From: Elioraea tepida
Lineage (GTDB): Bacteria > Pseudomonadota > Alphaproteobacteria > Acetobacterales > Acetobacteraceae
NCBI RefSeq assembly: GCF_019203965.1
Contig: NZ_CP076448.1
Location: 1,503,001 to 1,567,000, forward strand
DNA length: 64,000 bases
Direction of reading: 5' to 3'
The notes below the pieces were generated by a model. It saw only the letters and a program-made list of their open reading frames with translations, made no database searches and was not told the origin of the DNA. Shown piece after piece: positions 38,029 through 48,705 of this stretch. Position 1 is the stretch's first letter. Each line of letters begins with the position of its first letter. Made by a program: the position numbers and the translations under genes.

Positions 38029-38919
38029 ATGTCGAAGGAGATGACGCTGCCGACGAGGAACGAGGCGATCCGCGAGGCGCGGCCGGCCGACGACCCGGGC
38101 TTCGGCGAGATCCGGTCGCAAACCTTGGGTGTGCGGCTCGCCGCCTCGGCCTGGGAGCGCGAGGCCGCAGAGGCGCTCCGCTATCGCGTGTTCTACGAGG
38201 AGATGGGGGCGCGCGCGACCGAAGAGGTCGCCGCCACACGGCTCGACCACGACGCCTTCGACGAGGTCGCCGACCATCTGCTCGTGGTCGACCATGCCCG
38301 CGGCGAGGGGCCGGAGAGCGTGGTTGGCACCTACCGCCTGTTGCGCCGGGAGGCGGCGGCGCGGGTCGGCCGCTTCTACTCGGCGGGAGAATACGACATC
38401 TCGCGTCTTGTCGCGTTCGACGGCGAGGTGCTCGAGCTCGGCCGCTCCTGCGTCGATGCCGAGTACCGAACCCGCGGCACGCTGCAGCTTCTCTGGCGCG
38501 GCATCGCGGCGTATGTGTTCCGGCACCGGATCGACCTGATGTTCGGCTGCGCCTCGCTGCATGGAACCGATGTCGAGGCGCTCGCCGCGCCGCTCGCCTA
38601 TCTCTGGCACAACCATCTCGCGCCGCCTGCGCTCCGCCCGCGCGCCCTGCCGCATCTCCATGTCGAGATGAACCGGCTGCCGATCGAGGCGATCGATCAC
38701 CGCGCCGTGCTCGCGTCCCTGCCGCCGCTGATCAAGGGCTATCTGCGCCTCGGCGGCTTCGTCGGCGACGGGGCGGTCGTGGACCACCAGTTCAACACCA
38801 CCGACGTCTGCGTCGTGGTCAAGACCGACCTCGTCACCGACAAGTACTACCGCCACTACGAACGCCGCCTGCGCGACGCGCTCGACGCCGAGGGCCGCGC
38901 CCCGGCCCCGCCGGGCTGA
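38029..38919 (+). CDS. olsB: OlsB-like L-ornithine N-acyltransferase (GNAT)
   Basis: OlsB makes lyso-ornithine lipid by acylating ornithine. The 296-residue protein shows the OlsB/hemolysin-type GNAT pattern: EAAEALRYRVFYEEMGA, FDEVADHLLVVD, VVGTYRLLR, VLELGRSCVDAEYR and IDLMFGCASLHGTD. Start is ATG 38029, 42 bases after fur. OlsA, the second enzyme of the pathway, is not seen here; in several relatives an acyltransferase follows fur instead. Whether ornithine lipids are made cannot be told from this window. Confidence 0.85.
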   Translation: MSKEMTLPTRNEAIREARPADDPGFGEIRSQTLGVRLAASAWEREAAEALRYRVFYEEMGARATEEVAATRLDHDAFDEVADHLLVVDHARGEGPESVVGTYRLLRREAAARVGRFYSAGEYDISRLVAFDGEVLELGRSCVDAEYRTRGTLQLLWRGIAAYVFRHRIDLMFGCASLHGTDVEALAAPLAYLWHNHLAPPALRPRALPHLHVEMNRLPIEAIDHRAVLASLPPLIKGYLRLGGFVGDGAVVDHQFNTTDVCVVVKTDLVTDKYYRHYERRLRDALDAEGRAPAPPG

Positions 38920-39092
38920 GTCCGATGCCGCGCCCTGCGGTGCCGCGCTCGAGCCTGTGGGCCGGGCCTTAACCGAAAATACCGGACCGGCATGCCATCG
39001 CTGAGGGCGGGTCACAGGATGAAGAGGCTCTGCGGCATGAGCGAGCGAGCGGGGGCGCGACCGGGCGCAGCATGCCCGCGCCCTGACGGCTG

Positions 39093-41057
39093 ATGTGCGG
39101 CCTCGTCGGCTTTCTCTCCCCGGGCGGGTTCGGCGACGCGGCCTCGGCCATCCGCACGGTCGAGATGATGCGCGACCGGATCGTCCATCGCGGCCCCGAC
39201 GACGCCGGCACCTGGCTTGACGCCGAAGCGGGTCTCGCTTTCGGCTTCCGGCGCCTCTCGATCATGGACCTCTCGCCGGCCGGGCACCAGCCTATGCTGT
39301 CGGCGTGCGGCCGCTACGTCATCGTGTTCAACGGCGAGATCTACAATTTCGGCGACCTCCGCGACGAGCTCGAGGCAGCCCGCGGCGGCCCCCATTCTTG
39401 GCGCGGCCATTCCGATACCGAAGTGCTGCTCGAGGCGGTGGCCGAGTGGGGGGTCGAGGCGACGCTGCGGCGCACCAACGGCATGTTCGCCCTCGCGGTG
39501 TGGGACCGTGCCGAGCGCACCCTCTGGCTCGGCCGCGACCGGATCGGCAAGAAGCCGCTCTACTACGGCTGGGCCGGAGACAGTTTCCTGTTCGGCTCCG
39601 AGCTCAAGGCGCTCGCGGCGCATCCGCGGTTCGAGGCCGCGATCTCGGCCGAGGCCGTGAACGACTTCCTGCAGCTCGGCTACACGCTCGGGCCGCGCAC
39701 GATCTTCGCCGCGACGCGCAGGCTGCCGCAGGGGACGATGCTCCGGCTCGACGCCGCTGCCGCCGCCGCGCGCTCCCTGCCCGAGCCGCGCCCCTACTGG
39801 AGCCTGCGCGAGGTCGCGCTTGCCGGGCTCGAGGCCCAGGCGGCCGGGCGCACCGCCTCGATCGAGGAACTCGAGGCGCTCTTGAAGGACGCGGTGGCGC
39901 GACGACTCGTGGCCGACGTCCCGGTCGGCGCCTTCCTCTCAGGCGGAATCGACTCGAGCCTCGTCACCGCGGTGATGGCGGAGGTCGCGCCAAGCAAGGT
40001 GCGCAGCTTCGCCATCGGCTTCGACGTCGAGGGCTGGGACGAGGCGCGTTTCGCCCGGCCGATCGCCGCGCATCTCGGCACCCGCCACGAGGAGCTCTAT
40101 CTCGGCAAGGCCGACATCCTCGAGGCGACGAAGGCGATCCCTCGCCTGTTCGACGAGCCCTTCGCCGACGACAGCGCGATCCCGACCTATCTCTTGTGCC
40201 GCATGGCGCGGTGCGAGGTCACGGTCGCGCTTTCCGGCGATGGCGGGGACGAGTTCTTCGCCGGGTACACGCCGCGCTATGCGGGGGCGATCCGCCTGAT
40301 GCAGCTTGCCCGCCTGCTGCCGGAGCCGCTGCGCGCGCTCGGCGCGCGCCTGTCGGAGGCGCTCGCCCCGACGGTCGGCGGGGTCGCGGGCAATCGCCAG
40401 GCGCGGCGCATGCGCCTCCTCGCGCGGCTCCTCGGCGCGCCGGCGCCGGAGGCGTTCAACGCCGCGCTGATGTCGCCGATGCTCGGCCTCGAGGGCCTGT
40501 TCGCGCGTCACGGCGGCGGGCCACACCCGCTCGACGCTCCCGAATACCGGCTCGGACGTTCCGGCCCGCTCGACCGGATGTGCTTCGCCGACCAGATGAG
40601 CTTCCTCGTCGATGACATCCTCACCAAGGTCGATCGCGCGAGCATGGCCGTTTCCCTCGAGGTGCGCTGCCCGCTGCTTGACTGGCGTATCCTCGAGCTC
40701 TCCTGGCGCTTTCCCGCCGGCCAGAAGCTCGCGGGCGAGATCGGCAAGCGGCCGCTGCGCGAGCTTCTCTACAAGCGCGTGCCGCGCGAGCTGATCGACC
40801 GGCCGAAGCAGGGCTTCGCCGCGCCGGTGCATGCCTGGCTTCTGACAGATCTGCGCGACTGGGCGGAAGCGCTGCTGAGCCGCGAGGCGCTCGCCCGCCA
40901 CGGCCTGTTCGACGCCGCCGCCTGCCGGAAGCTCTGGGAGAGCTTCGCGCATCGCGGCCGCGGCTGGGACCGCGCCATCTGGAACCTCCTGATGTTCCAG
41001 GCCTGGCACGCCGAGCTCGCGCCTCGGGCCTCGAGCGACCTCCGCCTCGCCGCCTGA
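39093..41057 (+). CDS. asnB: Asparagine synthase (glutamine-hydrolysing) family amidotransferase
   Basis: A 654-residue protein with the class II glutaminase domain first (MCGLVGFLS, catalytic Cys2 after Met removal; HRGPDDAG and FNGEIYNF follow) and the synthetase domain second (PP-loop FLSGGIDSSLV, then ALSGDGGDEFFAGY). AsnB makes asparagine, but paralogues of this type amidate sugars in polysaccharide clusters. The nearby glycosyltransferase and methyltransferase make that possible. It lacks the extra features that would mark an exosortase-linked amidotransferase with confidence. Upstream are 173 bases without a gene. Confidence 0.85.
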   Translation: MCGLVGFLSPGGFGDAASAIRTVEMMRDRIVHRGPDDAGTWLDAEAGLAFGFRRLSIMDLSPAGHQPMLSACGRYVIVFNGEIYNFGDLRDELEAARGGPHSWRGHSDTEVLLEAVAEWGVEATLRRTNGMFALAVWDRAERTLWLGRDRIGKKPLYYGWAGDSFLFGSELKALAAHPRFEAAISAEAVNDFLQLGYTLGPRTIFAATRRLPQGTMLRLDAAAAAARSLPEPRPYWSLREVALAGLEAQAAGRTASIEELEALLKDAVARRLVADVPVGAFLSGGIDSSLVTAVMAEVAPSKVRSFAIGFDVEGWDEARFARPIAAHLGTRHEELYLGKADILEATKAIPRLFDEPFADDSAIPTYLLCRMARCEVTVALSGDGGDEFFAGYTPRYAGAIRLMQLARLLPEPLRALGARLSEALAPTVGGVAGNRQARRMRLLARLLGAPAPEAFNAALMSPMLGLEGLFARHGGGPHPLDAPEYRLGRSGPLDRMCFADQMSFLVDDILTKVDRASMAVSLEVRCPLLDWRILELSWRFPAGQKLAGEIGKRPLRELLYKRVPRELIDRPKQGFAAPVHAWLLTDLRDWAEALLSREALARHGLFDAAACRKLWESFAHRGRGWDRAIWNLLMFQAWHAELAPRASSDLRLAA

Positions 41058-41140
41058 GGCCCGGCGCACCGGCCGGGTGAGCGCAGCTCGCGCCGGCGCG
41101 CCTCCGCCCCCGCACCGCCCCCCGCGCGGGCGGGGCGCGC

Positions 41141-42322
41141 TCAGGACGCGCGGGCGAGCGTCAACGGCTCGACGAGGCGCTCGGGCTTGCGCCCGACGAA
41201 GGCGACCATGTGGCGCGCCTCGTTCGCGAACGTGACGTCCTTCACGGCCTCGAGGCCCGCCTCCTTGAACTTCGCCTCAACCTCGTGCGGGTGGTAGCGG
41301 TACTGATAGGGCGGGCTGTAGTTGTCGAACAGCGACACGGCCCTCTCGCGCCGGTTCGCCTGGGTGATCGGGGTCTTCTCGCCCCGCAGCGCCGCGACGA
41401 TGCGCACCGCGAGCGTATGCAGCGGCACGAGGTGCCAGCACAGCTTCCACGTCACCTCCACCGGCAGGCGGGTGGTGATCGCGCGGATCATCCGGTTGGG
41501 GAGTCCCACCCAGGCCTCGCGGACGCGGTAGAGCTGCACATAGACATGCGCTCCCGGCTTGCCGAGGGCGAGGAAGCTCGCGAAGGCGCGCCAGGTGTCG
41601 GGCGTGTGGTGCAGCACGCCGGAGGTGTGGATGTGGTCGAAGCTCTCGGGCAGGAAGGGCGGCTCGAGAATGTTGCCCTGGACGAAGTGGATGAACGGCG
41701 CGTCCGCCCCGGCATTGCGCTCGGCGTTCTCGGCGGCGCGCTCGATGCTCCGGGAGAGGTCCATGCCGACGATCTCGGCGCCGTAGGCGGCGATGGCGGC
41801 GGTGAGCTTGCCGTTGCCGCAGCCGGCGTCGAGCACGAGGCTGCCGCGCAACTCTTCCTCTGTAAGGTCCATCGCGTAGAGGAACTCGCCCTTGCGCAGG
41901 GCGAGGTCGTCCTTGAACCAGGTCTTGTCCTCGTACTGGTATTCCTGCCACTGCCGCCCGAAACTCTCGTTGCTTCGGCGATCGAAGATGGCCGGGTCGG
42001 TCGCGCCGAGCCGCTTCAGCATCTCCGCCGTGCCGGCGAGCCCCCCGAGCGCCTCCTGGTTGCGGAAGAAGAACGACTCGTATTCCTCGTAGGCGTTCCG
42101 GATCAGGCGCGGCACGCCGGCGATGACGGGAAAGACGAGCGGGCAGCCGGTGCAGCGCAGGAACCCCTCGATCACCTCGCGCTCGTAGCGCTCGCGCCCG
42201 CCCGCGCAGCGCGCGGCCTGGGCCGGATCGGTGATCGGCCGACGCTCCTCTTTGATCGCATGCAGATCGAGCGGCGACCGGCACGCCGGGCAGCAGAGGA
42301 TGTCGAGAAGGCGAGGTCTCAT
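41141..42322 (-). CDS. SAM-dependent methyltransferase with N-terminal Trm112-like zinc domain
   Basis: A 393-residue protein. Residues 1-70 hold a zinc-ribbon-like region with paired cysteines (CCPAC near the start and RCTGCPL later), as in Trm112-type domains fused to methyltransferases. Residues 150-260 form a class I methyltransferase with the SAM loop LVLDAGCGNGKLTAAIA and LHHTPDTWRAF. The C-terminus contains a Tyr-rich NYSPPYQYRYHP. Such fusions are often in polysaccharide or natural-product clusters; the substrate is unknown. The ATG (42322) overlaps the stop of the upstream glycosyltransferase (ATGA), so the two are coupled. Confidence 0.85.
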   Translation of the reverse strand: MRPRLLDILCCPACRSPLDLHAIKEERRPITDPAQAARCAGGRERYEREVIEGFLRCTGCPLVFPVIAGVPRLIRNAYEEYESFFFRNQEALGGLAGTAEMLKRLGATDPAIFDRRSNESFGRQWQEYQYEDKTWFKDDLALRKGEFLYAMDLTEEELRGSLVLDAGCGNGKLTAAIAAYGAEIVGMDLSRSIERAAENAERNAGADAPFIHFVQGNILEPPFLPESFDHIHTSGVLHHTPDTWRAFASFLALGKPGAHVYVQLYRVREAWVGLPNRMIRAITTRLPVEVTWKLCWHLVPLHTLAVRIVAALRGEKTPITQANRRERAVSLFDNYSPPYQYRYHPHEVEAKFKEAGLEAVKDVTFANEARHMVAFVGRKPERLVEPLTLARAS

Positions 42323-43536
42323 GCGGCTGTTCCCCATCCGGCAAGGGAGGCGGCCGGGCGCGGTTCCGCCGCAGCGGCCTCCGTCCATTCCTCGAGGACG
42401 CGGGCGGCAACACCCTCCCACCCGTGCTTCTCCGCCCAGGCGCGGATCGCCCCCCGGTCGTGCCCGCCTGCAAGCGAGGCGGCGAGCGCCGCGCGCAGGG
42501 CGGGAAGATCGTCGGCCCGGTCGATCAGCTGGCCGGCGAAGCGGGGCACCATGCGCTCGACCTCCCCCACCTTCGTGGCCACCACCGGCAGGCCGGAGGC
42601 GAGCGCCTCCCACACCACGTTCGGACAGCCTTCGTAGTCGGAGGCGAGCACGAACAGATCGGCGGCGTTCAGCCAGGTGGCGACGCGCTCGGCGGGCGTG
42701 GCACCGGCGAAGATCACCCGCCCCTGCAGCGCAGGCTGCGCCGCGAGGGCGCGCAGCTCCGCCTCGTTGTTCGTCTCCGCACCGGGCCCGCCGACGATCG
42801 CGAAGCGGAGGTCGGGCATCGCGGCCACGAGATCGGGCAGAACGCGGAGCACGCGCTGGAACCCCTTGCGCGGCGACAGGTGGCCGACCGAGACGATCAG
42901 CCTTCCCTCGGCCGGCAGTCCGAGGGCGCGCCGGGCCTCCGCCGCCGGGCGCGGTGCGAAGCGGACGGTGTCGACGCCGTTGGCGATCACGGTCACCGGT
43001 GGCGTCCGGTCTCCCGGCCGGCCGGACAGCAGCGTTCGCGCATAGTCGGCGAGAGGGTGCGAGACGGCGATGATCCGCCGGGCCTGCCCGAAGGCCCAGG
43101 CGAGCGCCCGACGACGGAGCATGCTCGCGGCGCTGACGAGCGGCTCGGTGCCGCGCAGCGTCACCACGAGCGGCAGGCGGAGCCTGCGAGCGAGCAGGGC
43201 GGCGGCGAAGCCGTCGGGGTAGCCGAAATGCGCGTCGATCACGTCGGGCCGGAACCTGGCCGCGACCCGGCGGGCGGTGCCGATCGACGACAGATAGAGA
43301 GCGAGGCCGTCGAGCGCCTTGCCCACCCGCGGGGTGTACCAGAAGGTCGGGTGCTCGACGGCAAGACCGGCGATCGTCTCCCGGCGCGGCGCAGGCAGGC
43401 GGTCATGGAACGGGCGCGGCGCGATCACCTCGATCTCCGCCGCGCGGGCGCAGGCGCGCAGGCGCTCGAGCACGAACAGCCCGTGCTGCGGACGGGTGGC
43501 GGAGGGAAACACGGTCGTGAACGCAAGCACGCGCAT
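42319..43536 (-). CDS. GT4-family glycosyltransferase
   Basis: A 405-residue GT-B fold enzyme. The N-terminal half starts MRVLAFTTVFPSATRPQHG and includes DVIDAHFGYPDGFAAALLA; the C-terminal half has SVGHLSPRKGFQRVLRVL and the donor-binding EGCPNVVWEALASGLPVVAT. The ATG at 43536 was chosen over a longer reading because it gives the natural first strand. It probably adds a sugar to a surface glycan. It is coupled to the methyltransferase downstream by a four-base overlap. The 285 bases upstream hold no gene that can be supported. Confidence 0.88.
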   Translation of the reverse strand: MRVLAFTTVFPSATRPQHGLFVLERLRACARAAEIEVIAPRPFHDRLPAPRRETIAGLAVEHPTFWYTPRVGKALDGLALYLSSIGTARRVAARFRPDVIDAHFGYPDGFAAALLARRLRLPLVVTLRGTEPLVSAASMLRRRALAWAFGQARRIIAVSHPLADYARTLLSGRPGDRTPPVTVIANGVDTVRFAPRPAAEARRALGLPAEGRLIVSVGHLSPRKGFQRVLRVLPDLVAAMPDLRFAIVGGPGAETNNEAELRALAAQPALQGRVIFAGATPAERVATWLNAADLFVLASDYEGCPNVVWEALASGLPVVATKVGEVERMVPRFAGQLIDRADDLPALRAALAASLAGGHDRGAIRAWAEKHGWEGVAARVLEEWTEAAAAEPRPAASLAGWGTAA

Positions 43537-43821
43537 CTCGTTCGGCCTTCGCCCTGACGTCCACCTCATCCACCCCGCCGCGACAGGGTAGCGCGCGGCG
43601 GCCAGCACGTGTGCCTTATCGCAGCCCGCCGGTTAAGGAACAGCGGAGGTCCGGGAGGGTCGACGCTCGGCCCGCCCGTCACCGGCGGGGCGCAGCCCCA
43701 GGGCCCGCGCCTCCATCGCATGGATCAGCCGCCCGCGCGAGGGGGCGGGGAACGCCGAAGCGCCCCGATCCAGAGGGAGAGGCGATGATGCGCCCCTGCC
43801 CCGGACGCAACCGGGCCCGAC

Positions 43822-44853
43822 TCAGCCGCGCTCGCGCGCTGCCCCCCGCGCGGTGCGGGCGAGGTCGAGCACGGCCCGGGCGGCGATCAGGGCATCCGGC
43901 GCTCCAGTGGTCTTGCAGGCACGCTCGGCGGCGAGCAGGCGGTCGCAGGCGGCGGCCGCGCGGTCCTCCGTCCAGGCGCCGAGAGCGCGCGCCCAAGACC
44001 CCTCGTGGCGGAAGAACACCGGCGGGCGCGCTCGCGCCGCCGCCTCCCGCGGCGAAAGAGCGCCCAGCCCCTCCGCCAGTGCCAGATGAAGCCGCTGCAT
44101 GTGCCGAAGCGCTGCGCGAACCACCTGCACCGGCTGCGCGCCCTCCTCGAAGGCGAGGCCAAGCGCCCGGTCGGCCGCGGCGATCTCCCCCGCCGTCGCG
44201 GCGAACAGCGCATCCTCGAGGCCGAGACCGGCATGGTCGCCGACGGCCGCGCGGGCCTCCGCCACCGTCACCCGCCCCCCGGGGCCCGCCTGAAGCGCGA
44301 GCTTGGCAAGCTCGGCGCGGGTCAGCGCCCGGTCGGCGCCGAGATGGTCGGCAAGCCAGGCGACGGCCTCCGGATCAGCCGTCACCTGGGCCTCTGCCAG
44401 CGTCGAGGCGATCACCTGCCGCAGCGTCGCCCCAGCGTCGGCGTAGCAGGGGATCGCCGCGGCGACGGGCGAGCGCTCGAACAGGGTGCGGAGCTTCGAG
44501 CGCGCGGGAAGCTCCCCGGCCTCGACCACGAGAAGCGTGTCGCCCGGAACGGCAAGCGCCGCCTCGATCGCTGCGGCGAGCCCGTCGGTCGCCTCGCGCA
44601 GCCGGACCGCCCGACGCCCGCCCGTGAGAGACAGGGCCGCCATCTCGCCGGCGATCAGGCCCGGGTCGGCCGCTGCCTGGTCGCGGCGGAGGTCGGAGAC
44701 GCGGAACGGGTCGTCGAGGCTGCCGGCGGCGAGACGAACCAGCGCCTCCGCCCGCTCGCGCACGAGCCCCTCGTCCGGGCCGTAGAGGAGGATGCCTCGG
44801 GTTCGGCCCGGGTCGGCAAGGAAGGCCTCGATACGGCGCGCGTCGGGTTTCAC
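43822..44853 (-). CDS. holA: DNA polymerase III subunit delta
   Basis: HolA opens the sliding clamp within the clamp loader. The 343-residue protein shows ILLYGPDEGLVRERAEALV near the N-terminus (the degenerate P-loop region), LLVVEAGELPARSKLRTLFE and LGADRALTRAELAKLAL, all typical of delta. It starts at GTG 44853, overlapping the lptE stop by four bases (GTGA). leuS-lptE-holA is a conserved proteobacterial order. Confidence 0.92.
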   Translation of the reverse strand: MKPDARRIEAFLADPGRTRGILLYGPDEGLVRERAEALVRLAAGSLDDPFRVSDLRRDQAAADPGLIAGEMAALSLTGGRRAVRLREATDGLAAAIEAALAVPGDTLLVVEAGELPARSKLRTLFERSPVAAAIPCYADAGATLRQVIASTLAEAQVTADPEAVAWLADHLGADRALTRAELAKLALQAGPGGRVTVAEARAAVGDHAGLGLEDALFAATAGEIAAADRALGLAFEEGAQPVQVVRAALRHMQRLHLALAEGLGALSPREAAARARPPVFFRHEGSWARALGAWTEDRAAAACDRLLAAERACKTTGAPDALIAARAVLDLARTARGAARERG

Positions 44854-45422
44854 GATCCCTGGGCGGCGACCGCGCGGCGTCGCGCGAAGGCGGCCGCGAG
44901 CTGGCCGGCGATGTCGGTGGCGAGCTGCTCCGCGATCCGCTCGAGCGCCGCTTCGCCCGAGAGCTGGGCGGCGAAGAACTGGTCGCGCCCGACATTGAAG
45001 GAATCGACCGCCCTCACTTTGCCGCGGGCGATCGGCTCGGCGCTCGCGGGGGAGAGCGCCCGAAGCTCATATGCCGCCGTTCCGGTGATCCGGTTCCGGG
45101 TCTCGGTCTGGTCGGGCCGAACCGCGACCTGCTCGCGCCTGATCTCAAGCGTGACCGCGAGGCTGTAGCGCGCAGGCGCACCGCGGTCGCTGCCGAGGCG
45201 ACGCTGCAGCGCTCGGCGCAACAGCTGCCCCTCGCGATCGGCGATCACGCCAACGCGTGTGGCGGCGAGGTCGCCCGCCGCCGTCTCCGCCGCCGCTCCG
45301 GGCGCGCTGTCGGCGTAGATCGGGCGGAAGCCGCAGCCGGCCAGCGCCCCAAGGTGGGGCAGGGCGGCAAGCAGCGCCCGACGCTCAGCCGACCACGAAA
45401 TTGACCACCCGCCCCGGGACAT
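44850..45422 (-). CDS. lptE: LPS assembly lipoprotein LptE
   Basis: LptE is the outer-membrane lipoprotein plug of LptD. The 190-residue protein has a hydrophobic N-terminus ending in a lipobox LAGC (Cys near residue 29), followed by GFRPIYADS, the usual first motif. The start at 45422 lies 38 bases inside leuS; no later in-frame ATG or GTG gives the signal sequence. The N-terminal segment is therefore encoded antiparallel to nothing and in another frame of leuS's end. It overlaps holA at the 3' end. Confidence 0.85.
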   Translation of the reverse strand: MSRGGWSISWSAERRALLAALPHLGALAGCGFRPIYADSAPGAAAETAAGDLAATRVGVIADREGQLLRRALQRRLGSDRGAPARYSLAVTLEIRREQVAVRPDQTETRNRITGTAAYELRALSPASAEPIARGKVRAVDSFNVGRDQFFAAQLSGEAALERIAEQLATDIAGQLAAAFARRRAVAAQGS

Positions 45423-47994
45423 GGATTCGCTTGCGGATCGTTCGCCCGGCAAGAGCGCGGGCGACGTTCGGCTCGGCTTCCGCGGCGGCGAGCACCTCCG
45501 CCTCCGACGCCGCCGCCGAAAGGGTGACGGTTCCCCTGAGCTTCCCCATCACCTGCACCGCGATCGTCACCGTGTCGGAGGCGGCGAGGGCGGGGTCGTG
45601 CTCCGGCCAGGAGAGGAGCGCGACGAGGCCGTGCCCGGGCCGAAGCATCGACCAGAGCTCCTCGGCGAGGTGCGGCATCATCGGTGCGACCAGGCGGGCC
45701 ATCGTCTCAAGCGCCTCGCGCCTGGCCCAGAGCGCCGCAGGCGTGTCCTCGGCTGAGTCGGCGATCGCGTTGGCGAATTCATGGAGCCGCGCGACCGCGA
45801 CGTTGAAGGCGAAGCCCTCGAGCGCCTCGGTGACAGCGACGATGGTGCGATGAGTGGTGCGGCGAAGCGCATGCGCCTCGCCCGGCGGCGCCGGCTCCCC
45901 CGGCGGCGGCAGCGAGGGGAGAGCGCCGCGCACGAGCCGCCAGAGGCGCTGCACGAACCGCGCCGCACCCGCCACCCCGGCCTCGGTCCACTCCATGTCG
46001 CGCTCGGGCGGGTTGTCGGCGAGGATGAACCAGCGCGCGGTGTCGGCCCCGTAACGGTCGATGATCGCGCCGGGGTCCACCGTGTTGCGTTTGGATTTCG
46101 ACATCGCCTCGATGCCGCCAATCGTCACGGGTTCGTCGGTGCCGCGCACCACCGCCGTGCCGTCGGCCCGCTTCTCCACCTCGGACGGGTAGAGCCACCG
46201 TCCATCCGCTCCCCGGTAGGTCTCGTGCTTGACCATGCCTTGGGTGAACAGGCCAGCGAAGGGCTCGCCCGAAGCAAGGCCGAGGTGACCCGTATCCCGC
46301 ATCGCGCGGGTGAAGAAGCGGGCGTAGAGAAGGTGCAGGATCGCGTGCTCGATCCCGCCGATGTACTGGTCAACGGGAAGCCAGGCATCGGCCGCGTCGC
46401 GGTTGGTCGGGGCGCCATGCCGCGGGGCGGTGAAGCGCGCGAAATACCAGGAACTGTCGACGAAGGTGTCGAAGGTATCGGTCTCTCGCCGCGCCGGCCT
46501 GCCGCAGCGGGGGCAGGGAACGTGCTTCCAGGTCGGGTGATGGTCGAGCGGGTTGCCGGGCCGGGAGAAATCGACGTCCTCGGGAAGCCGCACGGGGAGA
46601 TCAGATTTTGGCACGGGAACGATACCGCAGCTGTCGCAGTGGATCACCGGGATCGGGCAGCCCCAGTAGCGCTGGCGTGAGACGCCCCAGTCCCGCAAGC
46701 GCCACTGCACCGCCGCCCGCCCCGCACCGAGGCGCTCGAGCTCGGCGACCACGCGTCGCTTGGCCTCGGGCACCGAAAGCCCGTCGAGGAAGCCCGAGTT
46801 GATCAGCGTGCCGTTCCCGGTGAAGGCGGTGTCGGCGATCGCGAAGCTCTCTGCCTCCGCGCCTTCGGGCAGGACGACGGGCGTGACGGAAAGGCCGTAT
46901 TTGCGCGCGAAGTCGAGGTCGCGCTGGTCGTGCGCCGGGCAGCCGAAGATCGCCCCGGTGCCGTACTCCATCAGCACGAAGTTCGCGACCCAGACAGGAT
47001 AGGCTTTGCCATTGAGCGGGTTCGTCACGGCAAGCCCGGTCGGCACCCCGCGCTTCTCGGCCGTCTCGAGCGCCGCCTCCGTCGTGCCTTCGGTGCGGCA
47101 CGCGGCGACGAAGCGGGCGATCTCCTCGTTCTCCCTGGCAAGTGCCGCCGTGACCGGATGGTCGGGGCTGAGGGCGAGGAAGCTCATGCCGAACAGCGTG
47201 TCGGGGCGGGTGGTGAACACCTCGATCTCGGCGAGCCCCGCGACCGGACGGGAGAGGGGGAAGCGAACCCGCGCGCCTTCGGAGCGGCCGATCCAGTTCC
47301 TCTGCATCAGGCGCACGCGCTCGGGCCAGCGCTCGAGGCGATCGAGGGCGGCAAGCAGATCGTCGGCATAGCGGGTGATCGAGAGGAACCACTGCGCGAG
47401 CTTGCGGCGCTCGACGACGGCGCCGGAGCGCCAGCCGCGTCCGTCGATCACCTGCTCGTTGGCGAGCACGGTCTGGTCGACCGGGTCCCAGTTGACGAAA
47501 GCCTCCTTGCGCTCGACGAGGCCGGCTTCGAGAAAGTCAAGGAAGAGCGCCTGCTGCTGACCGTAATAGTCAGGGTCGCAGGTGGCGAACTCGCGCGACC
47601 AGTCAAGCGAGAGCCCCATGCGCTTGAGCTCCGCCCGCATGGTGGCGATGTTGTCGTAAGTCCACTTGGCCGGGTGTATGCCGCGTTCCCGTGCGGCGTT
47701 CTCCGCCGGAAGGCCGAAGGCATCCCAGCCCATCGGATGCAGAACCTCAAAGCCGCGCGCGCGCTTGTAGCGGGCGACCACGTCGCCGAGCGTGTAGTTG
47801 CGCACATGGCCCATGTGGATCCGCCCCGAGGGGTAGGGGAACATCTCGAGCACGTAGTATTTCGGGCGCGTACCGTCCGGGATGTCGGGGGCAGCGAAGC
47901 AGCCGGCCTCGTCCCAAGCGCGCTGCCAGCGCGGCTCTGCTTCCGCCGGGTCGTAGCGGGCGGCAGCGGGCGCGATCTCGTGTGGCGTGTCCAT
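45385..47994 (-). CDS. leuS: Leucine-tRNA ligase
   Basis: Class I synthetase that charges tRNA-Leu. The 869-residue protein has the HIGH motif in [18 protein letters not shown], a CP1 editing domain (about 225-420, with [12 protein letters not shown]), the KMSKS loop as [12 protein letters not shown] and a C-terminal anticodon-binding and tRNA-tail domain. Length and order are normal. The start is ATG 47994. It overlaps lptE by 38 bases. Confidence 0.97.
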   Translation of the reverse strand: MDTPHEIAPAAARYDPAEAEPRWQRAWDEAGCFAAPDIPDGTRPKYYVLEMFPYPSGRIHMGHVRNYTLGDVVARYKRARGFEVLHPMGWDAFGLPAENAARERGIHPAKWTYDNIATMRAELKRMGLSLDWSREFATCDPDYYGQQQALFLDFLEAGLVERKEAFVNWDPVDQTVLANEQVIDGRGWRSGAVVERRKLAQWFLSITRYADDLLAALDRLERWPERVRLMQRNWIGRSEGARVRFPLSRPVAGLAEIEVFTTRPDTLFGMSFLALSPDHPVTAALARENEEIARFVAACRTEGTTEAALETAEKRGVPTGLAVTNPLNGKAYPVWVANFVLMEYGTGAIFGCPAHDQRDLDFARKYGLSVTPVVLPEGAEAESFAIADTAFTGNGTLINSGFLDGLSVPEAKRRVVAELERLGAGRAAVQWRLRDWGVSRQRYWGCPIPVIHCDSCGIVPVPKSDLPVRLPEDVDFSRPGNPLDHHPTWKHVPCPRCGRPARRETDTFDTFVDSSWYFARFTAPRHGAPTNRDAADAWLPVDQYIGGIEHAILHLLYARFFTRAMRDTGHLGLASGEPFAGLFTQGMVKHETYRGADGRWLYPSEVEKRADGTAVVRGTDEPVTIGGIEAMSKSKRNTVDPGAIIDRYGADTARWFILADNPPERDMEWTEAGVAGAARFVQRLWRLVRGALPSLPPPGEPAPPGEAHALRRTTHRTIVAVTEALEGFAFNVAVARLHEFANAIADSAEDTPAALWARREALETMARLVAPMMPHLAEELWSMLRPGHGLVALLSWPEHDPALAASDTVTIAVQVMGKLRGTVTLSAAASEAEVLAAAEAEPNVARALAGRTIRKRIHVPGRVVNFVVG

Positions 47995-48082
47995 GGCGCG
48001 AGCGAGACTAGCCGATCCGCGGCGCAGCGCCAGCGTCCTGACGCGCGAGGCCGCTTGACGCCTGGGTTTCAGGCTCGCGCAG

Positions 48083-48622
48083 TCAACGCCCTGCCGTCTG
48101 CGGGGTCGACTGGATTCGGAGCTCGCGGGCGCGGGCGAGGATCTTGTCCTCGAGCTGGGGGGCGACGTCCTCGCTCACGGGGACGTCCACCCAGGCGCCG
48201 CGCGCCTGCACCTGGCGGAACACGGCCACGCGCACGCCGTCGGAGCGGAGCTGCCGGCCGAGGATGTAGACGGTGAGCTTGAACCGCTCGCCGGGGGTTT
48301 CGGGCGGGGAGTACCAGTCGGTGATGATGACGCCGCCGAACGGATCGGCCGAGACGAGCGGCATGAAGGAGAGGGTGTCGAGCGAGCCGCGCCAGAGGAA
48401 GGCGTTGACGCCGAGCCCCGCTCCGCCTTCGTCGCGCCGGGATCGATCCCGCCCGAGGAGGACGAGTCCATCCTCGTTGATCAGGCTGCCGATCGACTGA
48501 CGATCCCGTCTGAGTCGGTCGTAGTAGTCATCGGGCGTCTGGTCGCGGATGGACCCTGGCGGGAGCAGCCCGCACCCACCAAGGAGGAGTGCGACCAGCA
48601 AGACTTTCGGCAGAATTCGCAT
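48083..48622 (-). CDS. DUF3576 lipoprotein
   Basis: A 179-residue protein with a lipoprotein signal ([11 protein letters not shown], Cys near residue 17), so it is membrane-anchored in the periplasm. The mature part contains [33 protein letters not shown] and [19 protein letters not shown], matching DUF3576, an alphaproteobacterial family that typically sits directly upstream of leuS. Function is unknown; the linkage to leuS-lptE suggests an envelope role. Confidence 0.87.
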   Translation of the reverse strand: MRILPKVLLVALLLGGCGLLPPGSIRDQTPDDYYDRLRRDRQSIGSLINEDGLVLLGRDRSRRDEGGAGLGVNAFLWRGSLDTLSFMPLVSADPFGGVIITDWYSPPETPGERFKLTVYILGRQLRSDGVRVAVFRQVQARGAWVDVPVSEDVAPQLEDKILARARELRIQSTPQTAGR

Positions 48623-48639
48623 GCCCTAGCTATAAGTCC

Positions 48640-48680
48640 TCGCCGGCGAAAACGAAAGGGGCGGCACGAGGCCGCCCCTC
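48640..48680 (-). terminator. Rho-independent terminator after the porin gene
   Basis: Read on the minus strand, AGGGGCGGC (48680-48672) and GCCGCCCCT (48666-48658) make a perfect 9-bp stem with a CTCGT loop, followed by TTCGTTTTCG. It separates the porin from the DUF3576 gene. Confidence 0.85.
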
Positions 48681-48705
48681 CGTACGAACCAGAGCCGAGT
48701 GAGGC

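Noticed and set aside
39093-41057. AsnB as the exosortase-associated amidotransferase
   Set aside because: No exosortase or companion genes are nearby, and the motifs fit general AsnB-type amidotransferases.
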